A DNA stretch of 64,000 nucleotides from Cyprinodon diabolis (lineage: Eukaryota; Chordata; Actinopteri; Cyprinodontiformes; Cyprinodontidae), in the NCBI GenBank assembly GCA_030533445.1, contig CM060075.1, positions 39,083,719-39,147,718 on the forward strand, read 5' to 3'. The notes below the pieces were generated by a model. That model did not search any database. It saw nothing but the letters and a program-made list of their open reading frames with translations, and was not told where the DNA came from. Below are positions 33,886 through 45,375 of the stretch, one piece after another. Position numbers and translations under genes: made by a program. How positions within the stretch are numbered: the stretch's first letter is position 1; each line of letters begins with the position of its first letter.

Positions 33886-35553
33886 TTATTTCAGTTTAAC
33901 AAACTGAGCAGAATCTCCATTAAGGATAGGCCTAATCCCAGCATATAGAGGCTGACTGAATCTGGTGAGGACTCTACGGAGGAGAGTCATGGTTTCAGAG
34001 ACGCTGTAGAAAGACAGAATACCTGCTCTGTGATCCAGATACACTCCTATTCTGGAGGAAACTGGACCTGAAACTGGAGCTTGGATGTAGTTGTGATATA
34101 AGGTATAGCTGTTTGTAAAACACTGTAAAGACCACGACTTATCATTAAATCCAAACAAGCATCCATCCGACCACCCTGCTCTATCGATATTCTTGTACGA
34201 AACCGCTACATAAACTCCACCTCCTCTCCACTCCACCTCCCAGTAACAGCGGTCAGTCAGACACTCTCTACTCAGAACCTGATTATGATAAGTAAACCTG
34301 TCAGGGTGATCGGGATAAGACTGCATTGGGTCCATGAAAGCTACTTTTGTGTTCCCTTCAGATAATGTCAACTTCCCATTTGCTGTGTTTGGATCCAGAG
34401 TGATCTCTTGTGAATATTCCAAAAAATCAGCTCTTGTGTTTGGTTCTGGTCCTGACAGTATGATATCCACTCTAGTAGCTAAGTGTGAGATGTTTTTCCA
34501 CGTGTTTCTCAGGAAATCATCCACTTTCTCTCTGAGCTCTGACACAGCTCCTGTCACTTTCTCAAAATATCTCTGAGTACGAACATTGATCCTGGATGAG
34601 TGTGTAGACTCACTGAGTGCTGACAGTGAGGGGTAGTTCTGGAGAAACTGGGTGTGATCCTCTGTTTTTAAGAGCTTCTCCAGCTCAGCATATTTCATTA
34701 TTAGCTCAGTCATTTTCTGCTCCAGCATCTCCTGAAACTCCTGTATTCGATTCACTTCAATTTCCTGCTGGGATCTGATCTGCTGCTGTAGATCCCGTCT
34801 TCTTCTCAGGATGAGACGGATCATATCAGTGAAGATCTTCTCATTGTCCTCCACTGCTTTATCAGCAGAGCCATTGATGGCCTCCACCTCCCGTTGAAGC
34901 CGCTTCACATCTCTCTTTTGTTCCTGGATTCTCTGCTGGATTTGTTGTCGTCTCTCCTGGAGCTCCTTCTGCTTCTCAGTCCTTTCTGCTTCAGCTGGGA
35001 CTGTTTCATGGCCTTTATGGTCATCCATTAAGCAGAGATAACAGATACACTGCCGATCAGTACGACAGAAGATCTTCATGACCTCATCATGATGGGAGCA
35101 GATGTTCTGCAGGAGCTTCTTTGATGGATTTGTCAATTTGTGTCTCTTTAATGGCGGAGCGTCATAGTGAGACTGAAGATGAGTGTTGCAATATGAGGCT
35201 GGGCAGGATAAACAAGACTTGACAGCTTTCCTCTTCCTCCCAGTGCAGACATCACAGGCCACATCTTCAGGTCCAGCATAGCAGTGATCAGCAGCTTGGA
35301 GTCCATTTTTCTTCAGATCCTCCACCAACTCTGACAACACTATGTTTTTCAGGAGATCAGGCCTTGGTCTGAACACCTTCCTGCACTGAGGGCAGCTGTG
35401 GTTTCCCCTCTGATCTTGTCCGTCCCAGTGCCTTTTAATACAGTTCATACAGTAACTGTGTCCACAGGGAATAGTTGCTGGATCTTTGAGTAGATCCAAA
35501 CAGATGGAGCAGGAGATTTTTTCTCGCTCAAACTTTGGTACATTTTCCGCCAT
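33886..35553 (-). CDS. TRIM-5: intact RING/B-box/coiled-coil/B30.2 TRIM protein
   Basis: 555-residue single-exon coding sequence from ATG 35553 (MAENVPKFERE); the in-frame TTG at 35571 is rejected. RING ligands C15, C18, C30, H32, C35, C38, C54 and C57 are all present. B-box 1 starts at about C100 (CDVCTGRKRKAVKSC), B-box 2 at about 146-182, coiled coil at about 185-300 and PRY-SPRY at about 375-555 with 'LDPNTANGKLTLSEGN', 'DRCYWEVEW' and 'SSRIGVYLDHRAGILSFY'. It belongs to the same TRIM25-like/finTRIM group as TRIM-3 and is expected to act as a dimeric cytoplasmic E3 ubiquitin ligase. Its SPRY loops ('NIDRAGWSDGCLFGFNDK') are close to TRIM-1 and TRIM-6 and far from TRIM-3, which suggests a different ligand. 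No premature stop or lost key residue is seen. Confidence 0.93.
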   Translation of the reverse strand: MAENVPKFEREKISCSICLDLLKDPATIPCGHSYCMNCIKRHWDGQDQRGNHSCPQCRKVFRPRPDLLKNIVLSELVEDLKKNGLQAADHCYAGPEDVACDVCTGRKRKAVKSCLSCPASYCNTHLQSHYDAPPLKRHKLTNPSKKLLQNICSHHDEVMKIFCRTDRQCICYLCLMDDHKGHETVPAEAERTEKQKELQERRQQIQQRIQEQKRDVKRLQREVEAINGSADKAVEDNEKIFTDMIRLILRRRRDLQQQIRSQQEIEVNRIQEFQEMLEQKMTELIMKYAELEKLLKTEDHTQFLQNYPSLSALSESTHSSRINVRTQRYFEKVTGAVSELREKVDDFLRNTWKNISHLATRVDIILSGPEPNTRADFLEYSQEITLDPNTANGKLTLSEGNTKVAFMDPMQSYPDHPDRFTYHNQVLSRECLTDRCYWEVEWRGGGVYVAVSYKNIDRAGWSDGCLFGFNDKSWSLQCFTNSYTLYHNYIQAPVSGPVSSRIGVYLDHRAGILSFYSVSETMTLLRRVLTRFSQPLYAGIRPILNGDSAQFVKLK

Positions 35554-35672
35554 TTCACCGCTCTGTAACAAGTGTCAGTTTTACTCGGGTGAGTTTATCT
35601 CTCAAAAGTTAGCGCTCTTCTAAATCGCACCAGTTCAGTCCTTTTCGTTGTCTTGTAGATCTAAAAAATGAA
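35554..35672 (-). promoter_or_regulatory. TRIM-5 5' UTR and splice acceptor
   Basis: Minus strand 'ttcattttttag' ends at 35661 and the exon begins 'atctacaagac' at 35660, 107 bases before the ATG, the same place as in TRIM-3 and TRIM-4. Confidence 0.7.
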
Positions 35673-36070
35673 CATGGAAATATGTTAGTTCATCTAATTG
35701 TGCTGAAATGTAACAGGAATGAAGAGAACTGAAATAATCAGGACAATATGACATATCTATAAAAGAATAGAGGAGCAGTGTAAGGACATATAGAGGGATC
35801 TATAAAACTCGGTCTGTGCTCGCTGGACCGAGTCAGACTGCTTTTTTCCTGCGATTCAGAAGGAGTTGAAAGCAGTTTTCCCTGAAGCCTGCAGCAGCAG
35901 AGACAGAGAAGAGCTAACCCAGCTCTGCTAACCTGAATCTAACCGCCGAACAATGGAGCCGCCAATCGCTGTTTGTTGAAGGAGCCATTAGAAGCCGCCA
36001 GACCCATGACTGCCTGAGACGGAGCAGCACCGAGGAACTGCTGCTACAGGCTGTGGCCAGCCACTTGGGG
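35673..36070. other. Upstream of TRIM-5, nothing recognised
   Basis: Includes a locally GC-rich stretch at about 35880-36070 without a donor site on the minus strand. No gene. Confidence 0.35.
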
Positions 36071-36584
36071 TGGAACGGTTCACAAAATCCACGGTTTGGT
36101 TTGGTTGACGGTTTCGTGGTCACGGTTTTCGGTTCGGTATATGTTGATTGTTAGCCTGACATGTTAGTCATGTTGCTGTTAGCATAAACAAAACGTGTTG
36201 CATAATGCTTGCACACTGTTGCACTTTTATCTACAACTTTCTTTCCGCCGTCATCGTAGGTCACTCTAAATGCAAAGTGGTCCCATACAGCAGACCTATA
36301 AAGTGCTAATGGCGGGTCTTCCAACTCCTGTTCTTTCCCACTCGCCATACCCACACAATTCTCCACAACAACTGATTTTTTTCTGCTACACCCGGCTACG
36401 CTGCTTCTTCTTCTTGTTTACTACTGGTGGTTGGCTTTGGTCGCAGTACCGCCACCTTCTGCTCTGGAGTGTAAATGCTTCGCCTATGAGAAAAAGGAGC
36501 AGCGCATGAACCGAACGCAACACACGCGAATCGAACCGAGACAGTCGAACCAAACAGTTCGGACGGTTTTCATAAACCGTTCCA
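36071..36584 (-). mobile_element. hAT element fragment with BED zinc-finger exon
   Basis: The ends 'tggaacggttcac' (36071) and 'aaccgttcca' (36575-36584) are inverted repeats. Subterminal words 'cacggtttggtttgg', 'cggttttcggttcggt' and 'gaatcgaaccgag' are typical of a fish hAT family. The minus-strand frame 36366-36151 encodes 'SAVWDHFAFRVTYDDGGK' and 'ATVCKHYATR', the start of a BED-type zinc finger as in hAT transposases. The rest of the transposase is absent, so this is a non-autonomous derivative. Confidence 0.65.
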
Positions 36585-37564
36585 ACCCTACTAACCACCG
36601 TAGCTAAAAGGAGACGTTTCGGCTACTGTGAGTTTGCAAAGTTGTCTCTTTAAGAGTTTAACTGAATGCTAATGCCCACTACATAGACTGAATGAGTCAC
36701 GTGTTGCTAAAGCTAATTGCTACATGGACTCGCTAGCACTGAAGCTGCAGCTACCTCATGCTGAATACATTATACACCGTGAGCTAACCCTTTCTTTGTT
36801 TCAGTTTGACCAGACCAGAACCAGAAGCCCTGTGGCTAGCTAAAGCCTAGCGTACACTGTGTGATTTTTTTGCCCCTTTTCGGGGTGATTTTCCAGTCGT
36901 ACGAGAATTTTTCCATCGGAACGACTTTCAGCCTGTTCGTGTATCGTGTAGCGTAACGAGCGGCGATCAGCCTCTCAAGACCACCTCCCAATCAGGAATC
37001 GTGAGTTCACAACCATCATGGGCAAATCGCTCAGGGCGCAAACAACGATTCTTCTTTTTCTTCTTCCTCTCAGATGAAAACACAGCAGCATGGCAATGAG
37101 TGAAATGGGGTTCTTTCTGTAAAACTGAAAAACCGTAGTAGCCATGTTTGCTCAGCCATGTCTTTGTCCAAATATGTCTTGGCCTTTTCTTTTTAGGGCT
37201 TTCAGCACAAAATTACACAAATTGCCAAGGCAGCATGTTTCACTCTAGTGAGCTTCATATTGGTCTTCTACTGGTTTGTGTCAGGATTTATTCATATTTT
37301 ATCTGCTGCTATTTCTAAAGGACACTTTCAATGCATTAATCCTTAAACTTTGAACATCCCTCAGACTTTGAAGGGACTTTTAAACACCTATTTCCCTTTT
37401 ATTTCTTTATTTTGCTTATTTTCAGTAATGTTTTGTGTTTTGCTTAGTTATTAGATTTTATACTGTGATTGTAGCTAATAATGGTACCATTGTATTTTAA
37501 CTTGCATTATTTTGTGTTTATTTTACAAAGTGAATGATTTATTACTCATGCTGGATTCACTCTA
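36585..37564. other. Intergenic with a possible MITE
   Basis: About 36847-37030 ('agcgtacactgtgtgatt', 'tcgtgtagcgtaacgag') looks like one end of a DNA element with no mate found. The rest is AT-rich filler. Confidence 0.35.
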
Positions 37565-38800
37565 GTGGTTGACATTAAGGTTTTTTACCACTTGCCCTTT
37601 GGGCAAGTGACTTTCACATTTCATTTGCCCAGAAACAATTTTTATTTGCCCAGTATAATGTTTGATAAATATAGTTCCTAATATAAATTTTTGTATATAT
37701 ATCAATGAAACATGTTTGTTTTTTAAATGTTTTTTGTAATTCAGTATTTTTTAAGTTTCCAGGTTCCTGGTGTGTATATGCATGCGTCAGATAATGAACT
37801 CAAGCCTACATTACCGTGTTAACATGCTTTTCAATCCTTCCTGCACATTCTTTTCAAACTAAAATTTGCTTTAAACTGTTGTGTGCTTGGAAAAATATAA
37901 ATTGTAATGTTAAAAATCTAAAAAAAATCTTGACAGGTTAAAAACTTAAGATAAATCACAAGACAGAAGTCAATGTCACAAATGATTAACTTATTTTAGA
38001 GTCACGGTATGTTTATACAAGATAATACTATTAATATAATGTGCCTTTTCTAGAGAATCATTATACATAGTTATTTTATTCAGGGTTTCTACAGTCTTAC
38101 ATCATTTCAGAATTCCCTGATTTTTAACTGACTCAGGATTAGTTTTCCCTGACAAAATAAATGCAGCAACATGACAATAATAACATAACAGGTCACCAAT
38201 TTAACATGTTTAGCTGTATAACATTGAAATGCACCTCTCCAATGTCTAAGGGAAAAGAATTAATGAAAATTTTTTAATGTATGACCTGCATCACTGTACA
38301 GAAGACTGCCACATGATAGCCATATTTACACTGTGCGCATGGCATACAATTATGCCAGTTTTCCTAATCCCTGACCGATCATTTTTAATCTAGGGTTATC
38401 TGGGTGGAGGGTAAAATAGGTGGTGGGGGTGTTACTGCACTTACATTTTTTTTGCCTTGTGGTAGTTTTTTAGCCTGCTAAGTCAAAAAAAATGTGTCTG
38501 ATTCACGAAAATTCCCGGACAAAAATCACACCATCTGGCGGAAAATAACGCAGGTTTTTCAAATCAAGCGGCTTTTCCAAATCACGCGAGAATGTGTACA
38601 AAACAACAAAAATGGCGCCGGCAATGCTTCTGGGTCGTTTTCATCGAATGTTGGTGATTTTAAAGTAATTTTTAGTGATAAATATATATTTTTTTGCGAT
38701 CATTGCACTTGCCTGGCGAGCAAATGCAATGAATTTTGTACTCTCCCAACAATAAAAATTACTTGCCCCAGGAGATCAGGCGATGGTTAACATCAAGCCC
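37565..38800. mobile_element. Composite DNA-element remnant
   Basis: Starts 'tggttgacattaag' (37568) and ends 'tggttaacatcaag' (about 38783), imperfect direct copies. About 37740-37920 and 38330-38400 are inverted copies of interior parts of the CAGGG element at 18.8-19.1 kb, for example 'aatccttcctgcacattctt'. A CAGGG-type end 'cagggtttctacag' sits inside at 38083. The plus frame 38494-38790 has 'FFCDHCTCLASKCNEFC' but no family I can name. It looks like nested, broken insertions. Confidence 0.45.
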
Positions 38801-39145
38801 TGCACTCTTCTTTTAGTAGAATCGGAATGAACAGATTATATTATGTTACAGTTTATGTTTAAGTTGGTTATTTCTTTTAGACAGGTATTTTCTAATGGGT
38901 GCACACTTTAGTTAATGTCTGTCTGAATGGTTTATTTACACTTGAGGTGCTGCTGATGCAAACCAGCTGGAGGAGGAAACCTGGAGCGTACCATTTTTGA
39001 ATGACTGACGGGGGAGACTTGTTTCAAGTTTTTAATTAGTTAATTTTGTCACTTAAATATTCACTTATTGTTTCTGCTCAGTAAAAGTTAGTTTTGCTTT
39101 ATTTGTTTCATAGAATGGTTAATTTTGTATTTCTTTTATACTCTT
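38801..39145. other. Intergenic, nothing recognised
   Basis: AT-rich; possible further LTR-like sequence but no paired ends were found. Confidence 0.35.
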
Positions 39146-39408
39146 GTTATGTTGTGCCTCCCTCATGTGGTAAACTTGGGTTACTCCATCCCTTTTTAAG
39201 CAGCCTTTAGTTCTTTGTTTGCAGGTCAGTTTTTTGTTTGAGTGGGATCCTTAGTTGACCTCAGTTAAGTTGGGCCTAGATCCCTGTTATTTATTATTTA
39301 AGTTATTTTGTATTGCTTTTGAGCCTTTGTTAACCATTTTTGACACAATTAAATGAAAGTACTTTTGAAGACCTTTTGTCCTTATTTAAGTTTGGTCCCT
39401 CACAGTTA
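39146..39408 (+). mobile_element. Solo LTR candidate, 255 bp
   Basis: Starts TGTTGTGCC (39150) and ends CCCTCACA (39404), with GTTA flanking both sides (39146-39149, 39405-39408). 'tttttaagcagcc' is a TATA-like site, and 'acaattaaatgaaag' precedes the 3' end. Orientation and superfamily (Gypsy or BEL) are uncertain, and no internal coding sequence adjoins. Confidence 0.45.
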
Positions 39409-39800
39409 ATAACGTTGCTAAGAGCCATAGCTTAAATTGCTAAATTGGTGAAAAACAACTGAATTTTTAACAGCCAGATTAAGGAGTCCAATATTTCATG
39501 TAAGAGGCTAAAACCCTGGTCAGTAAGGAAATTACAGTTATAATCATTGAACTGATAGTAATTAATTAAAGTATTGAACATGTGAAGAAAGAGAGGTGCC
39601 AAAAGGCATGAAGCGCAAGACACCAGCCGAAATCTAGTCATTGCAAGTTCATTAATATCAGCTGGTTCAGTCCCAATTGATGGCCTTACTTTTCATTTTA
39701 AACTATGATGTAGCTTGACGCACCACTTCCTCCCAACCAATTGTAATCACGGACCCAGACACGCCGCCACCCTCTCAGACCACAACACAGAGCACGTGAA
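39409..39800. other. Intergenic, nothing recognised
   Basis: The minus-strand frame 39641-39432 has no domain. AT-rich. Confidence 0.35.
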
Positions 39801-39975
39801 GATGTCGCAGCAAGGAGAGGCAGAGGAAACTGGCACAGAGAAGTCATTTAGTAGTTCGCCATTTCAGCAATATTTTGTTTACAGGAAGTCAGACAAAAAA
39901 CAAACCAAAGTGATTTGTAAAAATTGCCCATGAGCTATGTTGGCTCCGACACGGTTCCACGTCGTCGGAGGAATC

Positions 39976-41251
39976 TTAAGCCCAGTCCACACGAAGCCGA
40001 ACCCTGGCCTAAACGCACAAATTTTTCACCAAACCAGCCTGTCATCCATATGAAGCCGGCGTTTCGGGGGTCTGTAAACAATCTTTTTTTAATTCAGCCT
40101 TCAGAGTGGGAAGATTTTGAAACGCCGTTTTCGTGTTTCCATCTTAAGCTCTAACCGCATTTTTTTTTTTACACGCATGCGTCATAGCGTCGCCTCTAAA
40201 CACGCATGCGTGACACAGTATCACAACAACAATGGCGCCGTACTGTGTTGAATGGTTGCTGCTCGTGCTACTCACCCTGCTGTCGGGCTTACAACAGAAT
40301 CTTCTTCTTCTGGAATATCTCCAGGAAGAACAGAGCAATATCGACGACATAGTTCAGCACCTCAATTTGACTGAACCACGAAAATGGACCCGCAGGGCAA
40401 CCATGTATAAATATTAGTGCGCATGCCCAACATTTTGTCGCCTATTTTTGCTTTGGGACCACAGCGCCAGAGATAGGAAGTAACGAAGTACAAATACTTT
40501 GTTACTGTACTCAAGTAGATTTTTCTGATAATTTTACTTTACTTTACTACTTATTTTTATGGCAACTTTTTACTTCTACTCCTTACATTTTTACACAAAT
40601 ATCTGTACTTTCTACTCCTTACATTTTAAAAAATTGGCTCGTTACTTTAGTTTTGAATCATTTCAATGGAGTTACCGTTATTATTTTTCACGTCATCAAT
40701 ACCAAATTCAATGTAATTGGATGGGAATCTACGTTGCATTTGACGCACCACTACAAGATGAATCGACAGATTTGGCGGTATTCATTCGCGGCAAATCATT
40801 GCAGCTTGGTGGCGGTGGCGTTAGCATAGTAGTATGGATGACGAGATGATTGAAAATGAACACAACGGAGATCTAGTCCTATTGGCAGACATCCATTTAA
40901 AATGTAGGCAACGGCATGAAAAAAGTGGTTTCTACTTTTACTTTTATACTTTAATTAAATTTACAAGCCTGTACTTTGTTATTTTTACTTGAGTAAAAAA
41001 GTTTAATCAGTACTTCCACTTTTACCAGAGTATTTTTTAACACAAGTATCTGTACTTTTACTCAAGTACGGAAAGTGAGTACTTTTGCCATCTCTGCACA
41101 GCACCACTTACAGGCCTGGCATACATTTTGCAGCGTTTTCATGCATTCGTGTGGACGATCACATTTATTTTACGTCTCCGTCTTTACGACAAACGTTCTG
41201 GAAAATATTAGCGTTTCGTGTTCGTTTTGACTTCGTGTGGACGGGGCCTTA
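39976..41251. mobile_element. PIF/Harbinger-like element, 1270 bp, with nested insert
   Basis: Flanked by TTA (39976-39978, 41249-41251). The ends 'agcccagtccacacgaag' and 'cttcgtgtggacggggcc' are inverted repeats. A 3-bp TTA/TAA duplication and a GC-rich end fit PIF/Harbinger. It contains the 629-bp hAT-like insert at 40468-41096 and a 61-codon plus frame at 40232-40417 (starts MAPYCVEWLLLV) of unknown meaning. No transposase. Confidence 0.65.
40460..41104. mobile_element. 629-bp hAT-like element, copy 1
   Basis: Element 40468-41096 begins 'cagagataggaagtaacg' and ends 'tacttttgccatctctg'. The 8-bp flanks are CACAGCGC (40460-40467) and CACAGCAC (41097-41104), one mismatch. An 8-bp duplication and CAGAGATG-type ends fit hAT. 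The 96-codon frame (MATFYFYSLHF...) is shared with copy 2 but carries no transposase motif. Confidence 0.8.
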
Positions 41252-41400
41252 GAGATCTTCTGCCCAAATAAAGCAGGCAAAGCAAACTAACTGGGCTTTC
41301 TACTGTGTGATAAATATGACAAATATGCCGCCGTTGTCTGTAGTTGAAAAACCTGGCTTCAAACAGCTGCTCGTCACTCTTGTTCCACGACAGGAAGTTT

Positions 41401-42154
41401 GAATTAACCTATGAAACAAAATAGTGTTCCTTAAATTGATATCATGTCGTCCTTATTAAATGTCCACCTGCAGTCAAGCTCACATATTTCACGGTGAATC
41501 TATTATAGAAATAGAAGAGAGAAGAGCAACGAGAGCTCCAAAGTAGGATAAGAGCTGCGAAGAAGGACCATGGGAGGAATATAGAGTAACAGCTGGCACA
41601 AAACAACGTCAGAGATGTGTGGAGGGGTCTTTAAGAACATCTCCAGCTTTGGGCAGGGAAAAACCACCAGCAGGGCTGCAGACAGACACAGTTTGACCCC
41701 CCCTGATCTCTATTTATTCACTGGATTGCTGATTGCTTGTTGGCAGTATGGGGTTGAAGTGAAGCCAGCGGTCGCCATATTGGTGCCCCCTAGTTAGAAC
41801 GGTCACAATGACATTGCATAGTCATTATGAAGTCAATGAAGTCTCTAAATCATGTAATATAACATGTCATACAAATACATCACAATAAATGTGTTTATGG
41901 AGCATAATAATACAGATGCCAAATAAGTTAAATTGATGATACACATGTAATATAAATGCATCTATTTCATTGTTATGGTAATTTAGTGTTCCAAACAGGA
42001 TCTTAGGAGACTGTGGTGGGAGAGTCTCTGACTCTCGGGGGTTTTCATGTGTGCACATTTTTAAGCGTAGTGTATCCTACTTAAAGGGGAAACTGTTTGT
42101 TTTTACATTGGGCCCTTGATTTTCAGTATTACATCATGTTCTACTCACCCATAT
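41401..42154. other. Intergenic, nothing recognised
   Basis: 41565-41800 has the texture of a fish repeat ('cgccatattggtgccccc') but no ends were found. Confidence 0.35.
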
Positions 42155-42262
42155 TAGTTTTGTGTCATTTGGAGCTGTTCTGGAGATATTCCGTCATATC
42201 CAAGTAACGTCTTCCAATGGGCAAGGGAATATCTTCGGAACAGCTCCAAATGACACAAACTA
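42155..42262. repeat. Inverted repeat, 37-bp arms
   Basis: Arms 42155-42191 and 42226-42262 ('gtgtcatttggagctgttc' and its complement) around a 34-base loop. The arms have two or three mismatches. Confidence 0.8.
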
Positions 42263-42289
42263 CGGAGCCCCTAAAGGGACATGGAGGGA

Positions 42290-42420
42290 AAAAATAAACT
42301 TTTGCGAGATCCTGCAACACTTTTGCGAGATCTCACAAAAAAATAAACTTTTGGGAGATCCCGCAATACTTTTGCGCAAAAGTATTGCAAGATCCCGCAA
42401 AAGTATTGCGAGATTACAAT
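42290..42420. repeat. Minisatellite of TTTTGCGAGATC-type units with palindrome
   Basis: Irregular repeats of 'cttttgcgagatc'/'gatcccgcaaaagtattg' in both orientations. The centre 'caatacttttgcg' / 'cgcaaaagtattg' (about 42364-42388) is a perfect palindrome. The CG-containing units stand out in AT-rich DNA. Confidence 0.75.
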
Positions 42421-42462
42421 CAAGGGCGCAATGTAAAAAAAATAAATAAAACATGTTCCCCT

Positions 42463-42981
42463 TTAAAGCTACAGTGTGTAATTTTCAGCGACATCTAACA
42501 TCCAGACTGCAGACCGCAGCAACATGAACACCCCCCCCCCCCACCGCTTCTCCCCCCCAACAGTACGGCAAGCGTTACGGGACAAAATGTCTTCCACGAC
42601 GTCCGCATCACCTTCCTTCTCAAGTGATGAGGTTTGTTTACATAGATAATTTTACAGATAGTATTTCATTAGTCTGTGTAGGGTATAGATTTCAGTACCG
42701 TCTCAGTTCATCTCTCTCAACTTGCCGTAGTTACTTTCGAGCGTAATGGGCGATCTCGCAATCGCTAGTTTGTTGGCTCTGCGCTACCGTAGCGCAAAGA
42801 TGTCTGCCTCCATGGCTGCGAGACCCGCTCCTATGTAATTATAAATAACGAATTCTAAGGCAACGCAAATATTAAGGTTAAGAGGCTGAGCTCGTAGATG
42901 ATGATAAAATAACATAGTTATGTATAATATATTACATTTCTGACTGTATATCCCTGTAATTATTACACACTGTAGCTTTAA
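42463..42981. mobile_element. TTAA-flanked MITE (piggyBac-like)
   Basis: Ends 'ttaaagctacagtgtgtaat' and 'attacacactgtagctttaa' are inverted repeats, each bordered by TTAA, the piggyBac target. The 519-bp body has a C homopolymer near 42530 and no transposase. A related 3' half lies at about 44700-44785 ('taattattacatgctggagc'). Confidence 0.7.
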
Positions 42982-44195
42982 GTGCATTTTTTAGGCCACT
43001 TTTTTTATTTTACTTTTCCTTTTTTCCCTTGTGGTCCTCTAAGGAGCCTAGATCATTATCTTAGAGAGGAAAACACGATGGACAAGTTGATTAAGTGACT
43101 GTTGCCGTTATTTAAGATAAAACATTTCAAATTCAGTTATTTATTTTTGACCAACTAACATTTTACATTCACATCCCGCTCGCTCCCGCCCTGAATGTAA
43201 GCCCCCCCCCCCCCCCCCCTGCTTACATTTAGGGTAAACACGCCGTGGCTCTGAGTGCAGCTCTGGGTGGACTCCTGCGGGGTTGGGATGGGGGAGGCGA
43301 CCCATGGCAGCACCTGCCGCTTTCATTTAAGAGTCTCTTAAAGCCGCTAGTGACACCAGAAAAGTCGCTAGATTTTGTAGCTAGTCCGTTTTTTGAAAAA
43401 GAGTCGCTGGAGGAGTCTGAAAAGTCGCTAAATATAGCTGACTTGGCAACATTGCACGAGCGAACCGGGCAACCGGGGCGGCCTTTTCTATGAAGGAAGG
43501 CGGGACGCGCACTTCTCAAAAAATATCACTGGCGCTTTGAGTGGGTCTCACCCGGGGAGTAGAACCGCCACTGAAAGTCTATGAGCGTGACGCACATTCT
43601 TCCTATCGCTTCGTTACGGCCGCAAACAATTTGTCTCTCTATGGCGCTGGGTTACGGGCGGTATGAAAGTACAGCTGTGGAATGGTCTGATAAACTGACA
43701 TATCTTTTCGTTGTTGTTGTTTTCTCTCTCACTGGGTAATTACATCTTACATATAATTTTAAGATTTTACATAAAGACTGAATTACATGTCTGTTTATGC
43801 TATAGTATTTTTTTATTTGCAAACTGTGCATGCATGATGCCATTGACTTTTATACCGTGTCTGTACATTAGCCTTTAAAACTCCACAGAGCTTTAATTTC
43901 TACACAGAAAATTGCATAAATTGGTAAAATAACAGGCAACATCAAGTTCATATTTTGCTTTTAGTTACAAGAATCTGATCATTTGAAAAAACTACACATA
44001 CAAGTATGTATGCATACTTGTGAAACCTCTTCCCACAGCCGGCAAACTGCTTGTTTTTGCAAGGAAATGCTAAAGATGAAGGCATTTTTACTGCACATCT
44101 CCCTGGGAGTTGGGAGTACCAGCATGACGAACGGGGGCAATCAGCATTCCAGTAAACAGAGATCAGTGTTGACCCCCTACTCACACTAGCCCCCT
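42982..44195. other. Intergenic with poly-C and repeat fragments
   Basis: C homopolymer at about 43202-43219. About 43330-43460 has recurrent 'agtcgcta' words, known from degraded fish DNA elements. The minus-strand frame at 43519-43229 overlaps the homopolymer and is not credible. Confidence 0.4.
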
Positions 44196-44380
44196 CATTG
44201 TCCTCAATTCTCCACACGTCTTCCAGGTCACCAGACACCTCCCCTCTTACCATCACCAACCCCTGACCAACTCACAACCTCCTGCCATGCCTCCCTACAC
44301 CCTGAGAGTCACTTCATTGCAGATGAAGAGAGGAAAGCCTCTGGTCTGCACGGGATTCCCCTGAGACTGCTAAGTACTGG
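44196..44380 (+). mobile_element. Possible LINE reverse-transcriptase scrap
   Basis: Plus strand reads 'DEERKASGLHGIPLRLL' at about 44317-44367, similar to the 'NPRKAxGPDGIPxRVL' motif at the start of LINE reverse transcriptases. Too short to be sure. Confidence 0.35.
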
Positions 44381-44574
44381 ATTAACCTTTAACTAGAGTG
44401 TAGAGACTTTAAAACATCCCTTTATCTGACAGATCAACCCACTTAGAGCAGTAACTATGCCAAGATTGTAAAAGAAATATGTAAACATTTAGAATTTAAG
44501 ATGAGAAAAAACCTTTTGTATTCATCCAAATGCTCTCTCCAGAACTCCTTAAGTGGATAGCTGTAACTGGATAT

Positions 44575-44700
44575 AAGCTGTTGCACTGGGTATTTATCTA
44601 TTTAATTATTGCACTGGGTATTTATCTATTTAATTATTGTGCTGGATATTTATATAGATAGGTATTTATCTATTTAATCATTGCACTATTAACTATCAGC
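44575..44700. repeat. Minisatellite, about 31-bp unit
   Basis: Units of 'ttgcactgggtatttatc' followed by 'tatttaattat', at least three and a half copies with drift. Confidence 0.8.
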
Positions 44701-44790
44701 TTGTAGATGATTATAAATGACATCCTTATGTGTAATATATTACTTTTTTGTCTGTAAATCCTTGTAATTATTACATGCTGGAGCATTTAA
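44701..44790. repeat. 3' half of TTAA-type MITE
   Basis: 'gcttgtagatgattataaat' and 'gtaatatattac' match the 3' half of the element at 42463-42981 (about 42890-42980). Confidence 0.55.
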
Positions 44791-45375
44791 TTATCTTAAC
44801 AGTAAAAAAAAGGAACACATGAGCTTATTGTGATAGATATTAAAGTAAAAGATGTATTTTTTTAACTTGAAAAAACAGATTTTATCCGTTCAAAAGTGTT
44901 TTTTGTTCCATTTAGTGACATAGATTTAATTGCTCTTTTGTGGAGGAAATCCATTTCAGTCTAAACTGGTTTTCTATTAATGAACCACATCTTCCCTTTG
45001 CTTAGATCCTGTAGTGTTTGACTGTCTCATTGTTAGCTTTGCAGTTATGTAAAACATTTATGATTTATTCATATTTGTAAACTGAAAGGATAAAATGTTA
45101 TGTCGGATTATGCTCAGCCCCCTGATGGTACTTGTTTTTATTTCACTGGTAATGTTCTGTACGGTAGTTTACGTCGCATTTTATTAAAAAGAAGAAGAAA
45201 AAAGTCTCGGCAGGTAATAAAACACAGAAGTTCCAGCGGAACCGAAAGTTAAATTAACGATGGACGGCGTCACCTTATGACAACTAAACTTCTCCTTACG
45301 AGCTGTAACAACAAATTCATAACTTACATTTATAACATTACTTAATAAAGTTTTATTTTATCAAAGTTAACTCAC
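44791..45375. other. Intergenic, nothing recognised
   Basis: AT-rich. On the minus strand this would be intron just inside the candidate first exon of TRIM-5. Confidence 0.35.

Larger units (their letters stand above)
39802..41400 (+). mobile_element. hAT transposase remnant split by a nested element
   Basis: 39802-39933 encodes 'SPFQQYFVYRKSDKKQTKVI' then 'CKNCP', a BED zinc-finger start. After the inserted element, about 41320-41400 reads 'MPPLSVVEKPGFKQLLVTLV', a block typical of the middle of hAT transposases. Only about 50 bases of original sequence remain between them besides the insert, so the hAT had already lost most of its interior. Confidence 0.6.

Noticed and set aside
43141..43519. 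GC-rich frames near 43.2-43.5 kb as a gene
   Set aside because: They span a C homopolymer and degraded repeat words, and no start or splice structure supports them.
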